A stretch of DNA of 64,000 nucleotides from Turnera subulata (lineage: Eukaryota > Streptophyta > Magnoliopsida > Malpighiales > Passifloraceae). Below, one piece after another: positions 1 to 11,758 of this stretch. Position 1 is the stretch's first letter, and every line of letters begins with the position of its first letter. The stretch is taken from positions 107,995-171,994 of the forward strand of contig JAKUCV010000858.1 of NCBI GenBank assembly GCA_028386065.3, read 5' to 3'. The position numbers were made by a program, and so were the translations under genes. The notes below the pieces were generated by a model. It searched no databases. It was not told the origin of the DNA and saw only the letters and a list, made by a program, of their open reading frames with translations.

Positions 1-713
1 TTCACCATTAAGTAGGTCCATGTCCCTAGGCTTCCTAGAACACTATAAATGGGACCCCTCACACACATTTCAAGGGGATCAAAAAAACTTTTCTCACATA
101 CACACCCATAAGCCTTGAGTGCTTGGAGAAACTCTACATCTCCAAGCCTAGAAACACATTCTTAGGCAGAAACTTTGGAGGAATTTCGTGAGAAGCATCA
201 GCAATAGATTAGCAAAGAGGAGTCAAGAAGAAGATCATCCATTGAGCTTAGGAACGGCAAGAAGGTGGGTGTAGAACTCGACCCATTGTAAGGAGCTAGA
301 GGAGGGCTACAAGAGGTAACACTAAACCTTTCTTTTTTATTGATTCTTTGTTGACTATATGCTGTAGCTCTTGATGATGTAAGTGGCTGATAAGTGCCAT
401 GTTTAGAACTACGTGGCTTTGACCCCGATCACTCGGGTACGTAGGTAGTCTCGGTTTTACAACGGGATGCAAGCCAAATCTTCTTCTTCTCCCCCATTCT
501 TTTATTTTTCACACTTCCACACTTGCACAAGGCACACTTGCATTTTGTAATTGCACATAGTCTCGACCCAACACGGATGGGTGCCTAACACCTTCCCATC
601 TATGACGAACCCCCGATCCCATGACTTTGGTTCGCCATGACCATGCAGCCTTATGGAGTCACATGAAGGTTTTTTCCAAGTTTTGTCCTTAATAAAATTT
701 GGGTGGCGACTCC
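1..713 (+). mobile_element. Partial LTR (R-U5 side) of a Ty3/gypsy Tat/Ogre-like retrotransposon with PBS
   Basis: The window opens inside an LTR-like sequence. A TATA box (tataaat, 44-50) is followed by a leader-like stretch, the motif ACTACGTGGC near 411 and CGGGTACGTAGG near 434, both of a type common in plant Tat/Ogre LTRs. At 704-713 the sequence TGGCGACTCC resembles the tRNA-Arg-type primer-binding site used by Ogre-like elements. No gag or pol follows, so this is a fragment. The left boundary lies outside the window. The family assignment rests on remembered motif similarity, not on an alignment. Confidence 0.5.
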
Positions 714-2565
714 AATGTCATGGGATTGACCCGAGGAAGAAGGTGAAAGGATTAGGTAAATAGGCCCAAGTGATTTTGGGTCGGGTATTCACAGTATGGG
801 ACTGTATAATTAAGAATAGCTCAAATGAAGTGATTTCGAGGTTGTATAGGTATGAGACTGTACAATTGAGAATAGCTTAAATGGTTTGATGGGTACTAAC
901 TATATCAACAAAGGTGCACCTACCTTTTCCGTGCTCATTCTAGAAAAACTCCAAAGTTAAACGCGCTTGATTTGGAGCAATTCTAGGATGGGTGACAAAA
1001 CATAAAATGTCAAACTTCAAAAGCCAATCAATTAAACATTTGATTGTTAATTTTTTCTTTTTGCTAAAAGAATGAAAAGAAGTGTAGAAACTGATAATCA
1101 ATAATTAGTAATAATAATAGAAATGGAGGAAGAGATAAGCTAAAAGAATAACAAAAGCTAGAGAATTTTGGCTCTTATCCGAGAGGAGAAAGTCTCCATT
1201 TACAACCCTTCGCACTCTCTTCTTTTCCTTACCTTGTTTTTCTTTTTTTGTGTTCTTTCAATAACAACTTTGTGTTTTAATTTGATGGACAACATCTAAT
1301 GCGAACAATAAATAGAAGATGAAGTTTCATAATACAAAAAACTTTTCATCTATTCAAAGGTAAATGTTTTTGTACTTGATGTTTCATTGAGTCATAATTT
1401 TTTTCATCCCATACATCCTTAGTATTTTATAATTTAATATACTATTTAATAGCAGAGTCTTTCCTCAAGGTGCTTTGTTATCTAAACAAGTGGCATCATG
1501 TGGAGATGACACATGTCATTAGAAACGAATTTGTAATGAGAATATGATTTATAAACAACATTTTCTAGTTCTCTCATTTATTATATATAATATTGATTTA
1601 TATTATTTTTATATTTAGAAAGTTATGATTGTTTTGGAAAGAATCAATACATTTCAAAGGAAATAAATAATAATAATGCATTAAAATCAATATATCCTTT
1701 TCAAATGAATGCATTAGTACCAAAAATTCATTCCTTCCTCCTCATTAATGCATTAGATATTTTCCCTCTTCTTAGGAAATTATACAGGGAAGTCAAATAA
1801 AAGAAAACTAATGAATCTATTTCAAATTAATGCATTAATAGCAAAATTTCTTTCCTTTTCAAACTAAATCTAAATGCAAAACAAGGCTTCTTCTCAATGT
1901 AATATATACATTAAGGAATCAAAATTAGTTATTAGTGTAAAAAGAATATAAAAATTTTATAAAAGAAAAATAAAGGGTAATAAATCATAATTAAGCAAAC
2001 CAATATTCGTAATTATGTCGTCCTAAACCTATTTATATAATCATTATTTTAGCATAGTTAGGGAGAAGATTTTATTAGTGGAGAGCATTAGAAATAATTA
2101 GCCTATTTAATTTAGTTAATTATTTTTTAAATAAAACCATGCAAGATATAGTTAGATAGTTGTAATTTTTAATTCAAATTTTGTAAACAAGTTATTTCGG
2201 GGTCATCTATTTAATCTCTTTCCTTCTTGATTGACATCTATTTCCGTTTCTATTATCATCCCAATTAATGCATTTAATTTTTTCGTTTTTTTTTTTGCTT
2301 AAGGTCAAATTAGATCAGTATGAAATTGTTTCTTAGGATTAGTGAGCCTATATTTATACTCCCCGTTAATATTGCTACTCCACTAGATGTAGAAGTAGAT
2401 GCTGGTAATGGGAATTTGATTAGGGATGACAATGCTACAGGAATGGCACCATTGAGGTTGAAAATGTCAAAGTAAAGAAACCTGAGTGGAAGAAATCTAA
2501 GCCTGAGGCGACAACAAATCGTAAGGTTGAACTTTGCAATACAAAAGAGGATAAAAGGCTGAAGG
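714..2565. other. AT-rich intergenic DNA, no gene recognised
   Basis: No convincing coding region was found. Near 793-890 a stretch of about 40 bp (ATGRGACTGTAYAATT...) occurs twice, about 56 bp apart. The rest is AT-rich with scattered short repeats around the word AATGCATTA (1675-1850). A short patch at 2380-2530 reads like part of an exon in places but could not be identified. Confidence 0.4.
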
Positions 2566-3132
2566 TCAGTGCCGGTGGGCCGGGGGGGCGCGGGGGGTCA
2601 CGGCCACCCCTTGGCTTTTTGAATTCTTTTTCTAACGAGGCGTATTTTAGTAATTTCATAATTATATAATCAATCATATTTATTATTTTAATAAACTTTT
2701 ACTCTTCAACCGTGAGTGCCAGCGTCTTCCAACATTTAATTACAGATTGGATTGTTAGTTGCAGGCCCAGAAAGAAAAATTGAAAACTATAAAATACACA
2801 ATAGTTTATTTTTCTATTAGAAGACCAAAGTTTACAGATCTTCTACTCGGTTTATCCTTCCGTAGGAAAAAAAAAACAAATCTTTTATACCTGGTGCTTT
2901 GGCAGCGCCTTTCTTCCCCATTCTCCATTTGTTTCCCAATTCGATTTGAAAGGAAGGACAAAGAAAAAACAAGTAAGGATTTTTCTATTTTACTCCAAAA
3001 AATTATTATTTTCTTCTATTGATTGCATAAACATAATTAAAAATTTTGTATTTAAAGATTATTACTATTACATATTTGTCTCCATGTAATTTAATTTGAT
3101 TAATTATTCAATTTTAGGTTTTCTATTTTACA

Positions 3133-3690
3133 TATGGACAAATTTAAGAGAATTAATTCATTATTGAAAAGAAAACCAAATAAAAAAAAAGAGGACGATG
3201 TACAATTTTCAATGCCAATGCCGATTTTTCAAGGTACACAAGCTTTAGCTCCTTCTGACAACAATAATACATAAGCTCTTCTTCAACTTGTTGATAATAA
3301 ACAATTTTCTACTCCTCTTGTTGGAAATTTGGAGCTTGAGTGTCATTTGAAAGTTTGAAAAGTTAAAAATTTTGATATTACTTTATTACAGCGTGATTCT
3401 GAATTACATCCTCCATTCTGTCAACACCCAATTGATCAATAAGATAAAATTTATACCAATAGACTTGTAGCGCATTGACACTCATGCGCCAAAAAGCACA
3501 ATAGGGGTGAGGTCTCAGGTTCGAGTCTCACTTTCCTCGACTAATATAATAAAAATAAGATAAAATTTATCGTGCATATATTAAAGTTGGTCCATATCGT
3601 ATTATGAGTAAACATCCTCTTCGTTTTTGTGCTTCTTAGTTTGATTTGTTTCCAACATGGCCCCCCCTGAAAATTTAGCCTAGCTTGCTG
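3133..3690 (+). pseudogene. hAT transposase N-terminal (TTF-type) fragment
   Basis: From the ATG at 3133 the reading begins MDKFKRINSLLKRKPNKKK, a basic N-terminus like those of plant TTF-zinc-finger hAT transposases. Further on, fragments reading PIDQ.DKI, then AYIKVGPYRIMSKH, then FDLFPTWPP match in order the conserved block of these proteins (AYL.KGP...FP....FD.F.W). The frame is broken by several stops (for example a TAG before FDLFPTW) and by a SINE inserted within the block. The C-terminal dimerisation region was not found. This is a dead fragment; identity is inferred from motif order. Confidence 0.55.
3455..3554 (+). mobile_element. tRNA-derived SINE with 16-bp target-site duplication
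   Basis: A 100-bp insert lies between two exact copies of ATAAGATAAAATTTAT (3439-3454 and 3555-3570). Inside are a box-A-like stretch (TAGCGCATTGAC, near 3467) and a good box B (GGTTCGAGTCTC, near 3529), followed by a short A-rich tail. This is the structure of a tRNA-related SINE integrated by target-primed reverse transcription. Removing the insert and one duplication rejoins the interrupted hAT transposase sequence. Confidence 0.85.
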
Positions 3691-4500
3691 AAAATAATGT
3701 GGAAGAAGAATATCAAATTAGTTCTTTTTAACTGTTTGTATCTCTGTCCTTACTTTTTCTAGTGTTCCTATATTTCGTGAAAAACTGCCAGTGGTATAGA
3801 CACGATTATGATCACGAGGATTCCTATACTGGAATGGGGTTAAAGTATTTTTGCTATGATATTGATTTGATATGCATGGGAATGAAATTGACATAGTGAC
3901 ATTTGGTATCTGAAAGAGAATGAGATCAATGAAGATAAAGAAGCTGAGAAAGTTTTAGCAAGTTGAATATGATATGCAACTCGATACCTTAACTGAGCAA
4001 AAGGTATTCTCATTCAATGGGACTGGATTTGTCTGTTCGATTTTTACTGTTTGCGCTTAATTCCTTTATTTTAATGTTTGGTTGTATAGAGTTTCCGAGA
4101 ATATTTGCTAATTGCTAGCATGTTTAATTAATCTCTCATTTGTTACTTGGTTCTGTACCATGAACAGACCAATTCGATTCCTCATTCAGAGTTGATGGCA
4201 AATATGTTGCCAAAAATGAAGATTGAGCGTTTTGGTGGTGTAGGAAGTCATGTCTTTTTTCATTTTCCTATACTTTGTATTGCTGGAGGATTAAACTTTC
4301 GGTGTTTTCCACCAAATCTTAATGGAACAATTCATGACAGTTATAGAGAACGTCCCCAGTTTTTTACATGTTTAATTGGAGTTTTTTTGTCTCTAATTTT
4401 ACATCCAATATATTTAATATATTAATTAATTACACTATTAATAAAAATAAATTATATTTTAATTATTTATAATATAAAATTTTAAATTTAAATACTTATG

Positions 4501-7001
4501 TGAAACGCCCCGACCCGTATTTACCGTTATACACAGTAAACACGTGGGACTACATACTATCACAGTAACCAAAATGGTAAATGTCATAACCAACAACAAT
4601 AATACAATAACAGTACATCATACATCAACAGTAATAGTTCCGGCACGGAGACATTATTATAACGAGCATCAGAGACGAGTAGTAAAATGCAAGCAGCGGA
4701 AGTCTTATTACAATACAACAAAGCAACAATAGCAATGCACCGCAGGATGGATCCGGGACTGGCAGAGGGTGCGCCACAGCTTGCCTCGAACGTACCTGAG
4801 TTAAGCAAAATCAAACTACGCGACCAGGTCACGCAGGCGAGGGGTGAGTCCGAAGTGCTCACCGGGTAAAATCCATAAGCAGATATACATATACAAGCAA
4901 CCGTAAATAATCCAAGTCACACCATCAAAAATAAATTTAAGTTCACACGAACCCTAAATAACACCTTCTGTGATCCTAGACACGCTATACCAATTTTATT
5001 ATCAGGGCCCCTATCACTAGTCAAATGGTGGCCGTCGCCTGGTAGTCAAGCTAGCTAGCCTGTGGACCCCTCCTCGGTACCTCCACGTAATGACTGGCAC
5101 AGACAGGGAGCAGGACCAACCACTAACTCTCCCCCAGTACCCAAACAATAACAATAACTTGGTACAGACAGGGAGCAGGCACTAGCCACTAACTCTCCCC
5201 CAGCACCATAATCTAAGACTACCATCTGGCTGTTCCAACATTTAACTGTGACTTACTAGATGTCTAAGTGTTTTCTTTTTATTATTTTCTTTTCCCTCGA
5301 CTAGTTACTACAAATCTATCATCCAACCATTATCTCGTTATCCCGAGCAGGCTCACAGCCTCTCCGCTCGTCTGGATAATACAACTTTCTCAACTAGTAC
5401 CCTCGGTACTCTACTCTCACAATTTTCTCAGCCATCAACAACAGTAAATACCTACTAATACCACATTTCTATTATTACCAATAGCGTTAACAGTAGCATC
5501 AATTCAACATCATCAATGGCAATAAATTCCAATTAAATCCATCTCACAACAACCATTCACAGCCACAAAGATTTATTCAAGCAAATAGCACAGGTATTAA
5601 ACAACAGCAACTTGGTACTACGGGCAGTAAATAAATAATTACTTATCCTCACCTTAGTCGATAAATTCCTCGAGAGTCTCCCCCGCAGGTTCCAAGCCCA
5701 CGTTCGCGTCCTCTTCACCTAGATGTATTAACATATGATCATATAAGTGCACAACAAAATGATATGAATGTGTTTGTCTAATATGGTACCGTTACACCAT
5801 GACTAATATTTTAGATTCACTATATATGTATACTATATTATGGAATATTATTTCAGGATATTCTTCATGGTTAGCGTATAATTGTCGTTCCTGTTTCGTA
5901 TATATATAAGTATATATAAATGTGTATATATATACATATATATATTTCCTAGGTAACTAATTATAATAATTTGAAGTTATGTATATATATATCATATGTG
6001 TATAACCATACTCAGGCCCAGCTTGGATTTAAGGACTTTGATGTAGGCCCAAGTCACAAGGACTAGGCCATGATGCAAGTCCAAGCTTGAGCCCACTATG
6101 CGTCCACATCCACACAACCCATCAGCTCATCTACTACTCACCAGGTTCTTCTCTCCTGCCGGTTCTGCAACGAAGTGAGGAGGAGACGGGAGTGTCACTG
6201 CACGGCGACGGGCGACGGCGAGCGGCTGCAGGTGTGGTGAGGGACGAAGGTGCGACGCGAGGGGAAGGAAGGGCGGGACGTGACCTGCTTGTCACCGCAG
6301 CTCGTGCGGCAGTGGAGCTTGCAGCGGTGACCGGTGGGTTGTACGCTGGTGGTGGCGTATCGCGACGTGAACACGTGCGGCGGCGTGAGAGAGGTCGGTG
6401 TCGTGGTGGTTTGCAGGCGGCGACGAGCGAGGGTGCAAGGGCGGCGAGGAGAAGAGGCGGCGCGGCACTGCTCGGCGTCGTCGTCGGTGGCAGGGCTGAG
6501 CGAGGCGGTGCAGTAAGGAGGAGGGGAACTGGAGCGACGGTCGACCTTGCTGGTGCAGGCACGGCGGTGGTTCGGCTGCAGTTGGTGCGTGCTGCAGTGG
6601 GTGGTGGTCCGGTCCGGTGGTGACGCGAGGGAAGAAGAAGAAGATGATGATGCTGCGTACTTTTGTTTTCTTTTTTTTCTTTTTTTTTTATATAAATAAA
6701 AGGGAAGACTTGTACGGAGAAAGAAGGGAATGGGTAGCTACTGGGTATAGACTGTTGAGGATGAGTAAGCTGTGTGTGTGAAGTTGGAAGCTACAGTGGG
6801 TGCTGGTGTTTATGGTTTGGAAGAAAAAAAAACTATAGCTTATAATCAGGAAGAAGAAGAAGGAACACGTGAGGAAGGCTGAGGAAAAAAAAGAGAGTGT
6901 CTGCCACATTTCTTCAACCGAGTGAAATCATGAGGGAGCATGCACCATTGAGCTGGAAAGAAACTAAGCCAGCAAAAGTTTTTTTTTTTAATATTATGAT
7001 T

Positions 7002-7037
<36 letters not shown>

Positions 7038-7376
7038 TATTATTTCTATTATTCTTTTATTATTATTTTTTTTATTATTTTTTTGTTAATATTATTATTA
7101 TTATTATTATTCAATATTCTTATAGCAAAAGACTTATTTGCCCTTTCTAGTTTTTCTTGGTAGTAATACTAACCTAGGGGTATAATCGTCTTTTTACGGT
7201 TTACCCACTCCGGAAAATTCCGTAAAAAAATCTGAAGTATGGTTCGAGACTCGGAACCGAAATCTGATGCTCGGTTTACCATAAAATACTTCCCAAGATT
7301 ATTTTTACATGGTAAATTACTGTGCCAAGTATTTTACAGTCCGGTAAAAATATAAATTTTTACCCGGACTGTTACA
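4501..7376 (-). mobile_element. Solo LTR of a large-LTR Ty3/gypsy element, TSD TTATG
   Basis: The element is flanked by the direct repeat TTATG (4496-4500 and 7377-7381). Read on the minus strand it starts TGTAACAGTCCGGGTAAAA and ends in CGGGTCGGGGCGTTTCA, so it has TG...CA ends. Both ends match the LTRs of the element at 14063-21244, although the interior has diverged widely, so it is a related subfamily. No internal region accompanies it; it is the product of LTR-LTR recombination. A GC-rich block (6150-6620) creates long chance reading frames on both strands that are not genes. Confidence 0.88.
6990..7113. repeat. Imperfect (ATT)n microsatellite
   Basis: About 120 bp of imperfect ATT/TTA trinucleotide repeats inside the solo LTR, close to its minus-strand 5' end. 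Confidence 0.85.
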
Positions 7377-8147
7377 TTATGTGTTGTAATTATTTTTTCA
7401 TTCTATTTTGTTCGTTTTTCACATTCCAAAATATCAATTGACATCAACATGGCACCCGCTGTGTCTAGGAGACTAGTTACACTTAATGTGTAAGATTTTT
7501 CATCTTTTTTTTTTAATGTAAAAGCATCTCATTCAATATATGGAATATTAAACTTTTAATTATATCGAGGCTTAGTTTTTTTTCATGCATAGTTATTATT
7601 AGACCTTAGACCTTCTTTTCATATCTATAAATGAAATATATTATATTATTCTAATTCTATGCTTGGGTCTCTTTATTATCCATTTGAATGAAGATAATTC
7701 TTTTTCTCAAACGTTAGTCACTTTGTTATGTATAATTTTCTTCATCTAGTTTATATGCCCATCTCTTGTTTATATGGTAAAAGATTTGTCTGTTCATTCA
7801 CCCCCCTAAATAATACGATTGAGAGAGGAACTTCACCTTCAGCCTTATGAGACCATTAATTGGAAGCAAACGCGCCTTCTATGTGCAAAGGTAATAAACT
7901 AAACAAAGATGTACATTTTTTTAACCCAATACAAGTAATGGATCAGTTTAAACTTGCTACTGCAAGAGGATCTATATTATCCCCACTCTTCAATCTAAAT
8001 TTCCTCTTGGATAATCTTTAATTAATCTCGGAACAAATTGATCCGCAAACAGGCAAAAAGGCACTTGAAGTAACCATGAAGCATATTCATTATGAAGATG
8101 AAAGCAGTAAATACCCTACCGGATGTGTGGTAAGGTATATCAAGTTG

Positions 8148-8395
8148 TGTTTTTCTATTTTGTGCCCCAGGGCCACATGATAAGCTACTAAATAAGGAAA
8201 TAAATTCCCACAATTAATGAATATCATTCTCGTTGTGACTAAAATAAGCACATGATAAGCCACTAAATAAGGAAATGAATTCCCACAATGAAAGGTTATT
8301 TCAGTCACAACGAGAATAATATTTATTAATTGTGGGAATTTATTTCCTTATTTAGTGGCTTATCATGTGCTCCTAGGGCACAAGATAGAAAAACC
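8148..8395. mobile_element. Long-hairpin MITE
   Basis: A 248-bp near-palindrome. The left arm (TTTTTCTATTTTGTGCCC...) is repeated inverted at the right end (ending in GGGCACAAGATAGAAAAA), and both arms contain the block TAAGGAAAT.AATTCCCACAAT. It is flanked by CAAGTTG (8141-8147 and 8396-8402). The terminal sequence and long arms suggest a Mutator-like foldback MITE, but the superfamily is uncertain because the duplication looks like only 7 bp. It sits in the pseudogene where exons 8-10 are missing. Confidence 0.8.
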
Positions 8396-8981
8396 CAAGT
8401 TGGGTTAAAAATGACTAAATATACTCTTTTAGCAACTTAATATTTTTATGCAGTGCATTCTTTACGCTAATATGTTAACTCCTGAGTTCATTGATGAAAA
8501 AATAGGAAATGCAACTAAGATATATTAATTTTTTTAAAGTATATGAAAATTTTTTTCACATTCCTCTGCCTCTGCTGCTTTGTCAAAGTATTTTGTTTCT
8601 CTTTTGAAATGCACTCCTATTATATCTCTTGTAGGGCCCAATAGATGGTTTATCTAGGTGGGAGCCGATAAGAGCAGAATTGTGGTTAGAGGTATTATTT
8701 TTTTGAGAACAATAGTTACTCTGTTTTGTTTTACATGTTTTACCCCAATGTATCAAATGTCTTAAAAATAATGTTTGCTACAAATTATCTCATCTAGCTT
8801 TTTTTGTTTGGTTTGCATTTTGACTCCAGAAAATCAACCATACGGAATGTTTTGAGAATATTGTCATTGAGGATGAGTATGAATTATAATTTTATTGGCT
8901 AAGAGTCATAGAAAATCAATGCTCACATCAAGGCTCAAATCAAGATAAGAGATTTTCCAAGATTAAGGGAACCATGTCAAC

Positions 8982-10212
8982 TGTAGGCACAAAAGTGCCT
9001 AAGAAAGGAGGGGTGAATTCGGCTTTTAACTTTTTTGGACAGTAAAGATCTGGTTTTTATGAAACCGGATCCGGGTAATGCTTGGTGAGTGTTTTAAAGT
9101 TAGAATGCAAGTGAAGAGAGGAAGGGAAAGATAACACAAGAGATTTATAGTAGTTCTCCCTCACCAAGTACCTCCACTACCTAAAGGTTCCTTCCTTTAG
9201 GATTTCAAACACTCACTATGTTTAGGTTTTTGCGGGTTCAACCTTAACCTTTACAAACACGAGCTTTTCTACGCTAAGCTCAAACCTTTACAAAATTTTC
9301 ACAAGCTAAGCTCTAACCTACCCTCAATTCTAATCCTAGACTTGAGTTCCCAGCAAATCTAAACCAAGACTTGCTTACAAACTACCTTTTTTTTTTTGAT
9401 GCTAATCGATGACTTTATTGAGCACTTTTAAAGAGTACAATATAAACGGTCATTTGGTTAATGACCAGCTCTTACCCCACGTCCAGGGGGCCTAATTCAC
9501 AACATAGAGGCAATTCTTAAAAAAGAAAAAGGAAGGTAAGAAGCAAGTAACTGCTCAATCAAATTACCCTTTGAATGTGTTTTGCAATACAAGTAGAAAA
9601 ATCAGATTTTGAAACCACAATTGTAAGCACAAGTATGAATTCAGATTTTGCACGATGGCTGGGATGGTCTTCCAGAGATGTTAAGGACCTTCTTTATATA
9701 ATTTGAGTTCGGAGGAAAGTAGCTGCAACGACTCTTTGAACTACTAGTTGACTTCAGTTCATTATTGCTTCAAATTGGGACCATTTGTGCTATATCAACT
9801 CCTTGGTTGCAAAGTATTTCCATAAATAGAAAGTTTGGACCACCTTTATGACTTGAGTAAGAGTTGGGTGATAAAGTCATCTGCACTTCCATAAAGTCTT
9901 CCCTCTTACTTGCTCACCAATTCAGGCCATTGGAAGTGGGTTTAAAATGCTTGGAGGACCACACGCAACTTGCTGGAAAAGTTAAAAGTGACAGCTCCGA
10001 GATATGGTTGCAACAAAAACCATCTGGCGTGTTTTTTTGCGATATGGTTTATCAGAAACCATATTTCTTCCTGTAAGCTAAAATCAACACAAGACAAAAC
10101 TCAAAGCACATTTGTAATTTGTTAATCATCAAAATCATTTATACACTATGACTCAATATGGTTAAATCACAATTTAGCTTTAAAAGGTAATTAACCCAAG
10201 TTTAGGCCAACA
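8982..10212 (+). mobile_element. 1.2-kb solo LTR nested in the TRIM 5' LTR, TSD TCAAC
   Basis: The insert starts TGTAGGCACAAAAGTGCC and ends TTTAGGCCAACA, so it has TG...CA ends. It is flanked by TCAAC (8977-8981 and 10213-10217). Removing it restores the TRIM LTR, as shown by the intact copy at 11019-11316. The opening GGAGGGGTGAATTC is typical of some plant Ty1/copia LTRs. No internal domain is present, so this is a solo LTR. It carries a further small insertion near 9390. Confidence 0.85.
9390..9559 (-). mobile_element. LINE/SINE 3'-end fragment with poly-T (poly-A on minus)
   Basis: A poly-T run opens a segment flanked by similar words (CAAACTACCTTT at 9378 and CAAATTACCCTTT at 9560). 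Poly-A tail plus approximate duplication is the signature of a short retroposed 3' end on the minus strand. It lies inside the solo LTR. Confidence 0.45.
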
Positions 10213-10422
10213 TCAACGAGATTGAGCAATTAGCTCCCTGATCTTAGCATAATTGAATTGTTTCTTTATTAGTATTCTCTTTGTTGATTGAGTATAAATG
10301 TACGATGATCTTCCTTTTATATGTCTCTTGTAAACTCTATAAATAAGAGATCAATGGTATCAATTGAATTATTAATAAAATCAGTATTTTTCTCTCATTC
10401 TTCTCCTTTATCCTTTTCTACA

Positions 10423-11018
10423 TGGTAGCTGAGCAGAATATCCTGCTTAGAGTTTTTCATCAAATGCATCCGGTGCTGGCGGGCAACATGATACTCATAT
10501 TCGCCCACCGGATTAAAAAAAAAAAAAAAAAGAGAAAACCAAAAAACACCAAAACCTCCCATTCAAAAAAAAAAAATCATCCTCTTAGGGGAAGATGTGG
10601 TTTCGAGCTTTATCCTTAAAAGAATTATGTGGTTTCTAGCTTTTTTCAAAAAGGTTAGCATAGGTTTCGAACTTTGTACTTAAAAGCATCATGCGGTTTC
10701 GAGCTTTGTCCATAAAAGCCTCACTGTGGTTTTGAGCTTTGTCCATAAAAATCTCATTATGGTTTAGAGTTTTTTTCCTTAAAAACCAGATTTGGGTTTG
10801 GATTTTTCCTTAAAACCCATAATAAGTTTCTTGTTTTATCCACAAAAGCTTGACTAGGTTTTAAGCTTTATCCTAAAAAGCTTCATGAAAAAAATTGTGC
10901 ACCAGCCACCGAATCATATAGGAGAGGAAACAAGGTTGGTGTCAAAAAAAAAATTGTCATGACTCATGAACCTATCAAGTTGGCCATATTAGTTATCCAT
11001 GTACAACTTGAGGGGGAG
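10423..11018 (+). repeat. TRIM internal domain with degenerate tandem repeats
   Basis: After the PBS, roughly 10580-10890 is made of about eight degenerate repeats of 30-40 bp built around GGTTTCGAGCTTTRTCCWTAAAA. No reading frame of note is present. The array fills nearly the whole space between the primer-binding site and the polypurine tract. Confidence 0.7.
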
Positions 11019-11758
11019 TGTTAGCATGACTCATAGAAAGTTAATGCTCACATCAAGGCTCAAATTAAGCTAGGAGATTTTCCAAGATTAAGGGAACCAT
11101 GCCAACGGGATTGAGCAATTAGCTCCCTCATCCTAGCATAATTTGAATTGTTTCTTTATTAGCATTCTCTTTGTTGATTGAATGTTAATATAAGATTATC
11201 TACATTTTATTTATGTCTTGTAAACTCTATAAATAAGAAATCAATGATATCAACAGAATTATCAATAATTAAGATCATTATTTTTCTCTCATTCTCCCCC
11301 TTTAATCTTTTCTACAAACTTTGATCAATTTGTATAGAATTTTTCAGTGAATTTCTTTTGACTGATCTTAAAATGATCACCACAGCTATGATGTACATCA
11401 TCGTCTGTCCCTTGCAATGGTGATATTTACGAAATTGTTTCCGGGACATAGAAAGGAAAGAAATTGAGAATTTCATGGCACATGGAGTGAAGTATCTTGA
11501 AAACATTCAATTACCTGATGGTTTATGGTATGTTAGTTCCTTTAAAAAACCTCATTTCTGTCCAATAGACAAATCTGACTTTTATTTGTAGATCGAAAAT
11601 CCAAAAAGAGAAGGTTAATGAACAGATTCAATTCCATATATATAGGTATGGAAAGTGGGGAATATGCTTCATCTATGGCACATAGTTTGCACTTGCGAGA
11701 CTAGCAGCAGCAGGAAAAACTTACATCAATTATCAGCAATGAGTAGATGGTGGCTGGG

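Larger units (their letters stand above)
2566..4440 (+). mobile_element. Remnant of a hAT-type DNA transposon
   Basis: A GC-rich block starting CAGTGCCGGTGGGCC at 2566 resembles the terminal inverted repeat of many plant hAT elements, and degenerate hAT transposase sequence lies inside (about 3133-3690). No matching right terminus or 8-bp duplication was found, so the right end given is only where recognisable context stops. The 3720-4440 part contains short open stretches that were not identified. Confidence 0.4.
8893..11316 (+). mobile_element. TRIM-like small LTR retrotransposon inserted in OSC pseudogene intron 13
   Basis: Two LTRs of about 0.3 kb flank a 0.6-kb internal region. The 3' LTR is 11019-11316 (TGTTAGCATGAC...TTTTCTACA). 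The 5' LTR is 8893-10422 but contains a 1.23-kb insertion at 8982-10212. Flanks AATTT (8888-8892) and AACTT (11317-11321) form a 5-bp duplication with one mismatch, and they fit the intron sequence of OSC copy 2. The PBS (TGGTAGCTGAGC, 10423-10434) follows the 5' LTR directly and the PPT (ACTTGAGGGGGAG, 11006-11018) precedes the 3' LTR. There is no coding capacity. The 5' LTR begins TA rather than TG, and LTR divergence indicates an old insertion. Confidence 0.85.
7743..11758 (+). pseudogene. Oxidosqualene cyclase pseudogene, copy 1 (exons 6-7 and 11-15)
   Basis: Exon-sized blocks match copy 2 of the same gene (49748-59812) in order: exon 6 (7743-7890), exon 7 (7966-8129), exon 11 (8454 to about 8516), exon 12 (8635-8691), exon 13 (8830-8876), exon 14 (11386-11527) and exon 15 (11646 to about 11758). 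Exons 1-5, 8-10 and 16-18 are absent, so the catalytic DCTAE segment is lost. Exon 6 is frameshifted after the YGKRF segment. The exon 7 acceptor has changed from AG to AA and the exon holds stops. Exon 14 has an extra A in a run. In exon 15 a Trp codon became TAG. Gaps hold a MITE and a TRIM. In the plant family the enzyme cyclises 2,3-oxidosqualene to triterpenes at the ER; this copy cannot encode one. Confidence 0.9.

Noticed and set aside
3484..3560. A tRNA gene suggested by the B box GGTTCGAGTCTC
   Set aside because: The A box to B box layout has no cloverleaf or acceptor stem, and it lies within a TSD-flanked SINE.
6087..6623. A 178-codon + strand frame and a 142-codon minus frame rich in Arg, Ala and Gly
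   Set aside because: They lie in the GC-rich block of a solo LTR with defined ends and TSD; both strands are open because of composition, and no domain is present.
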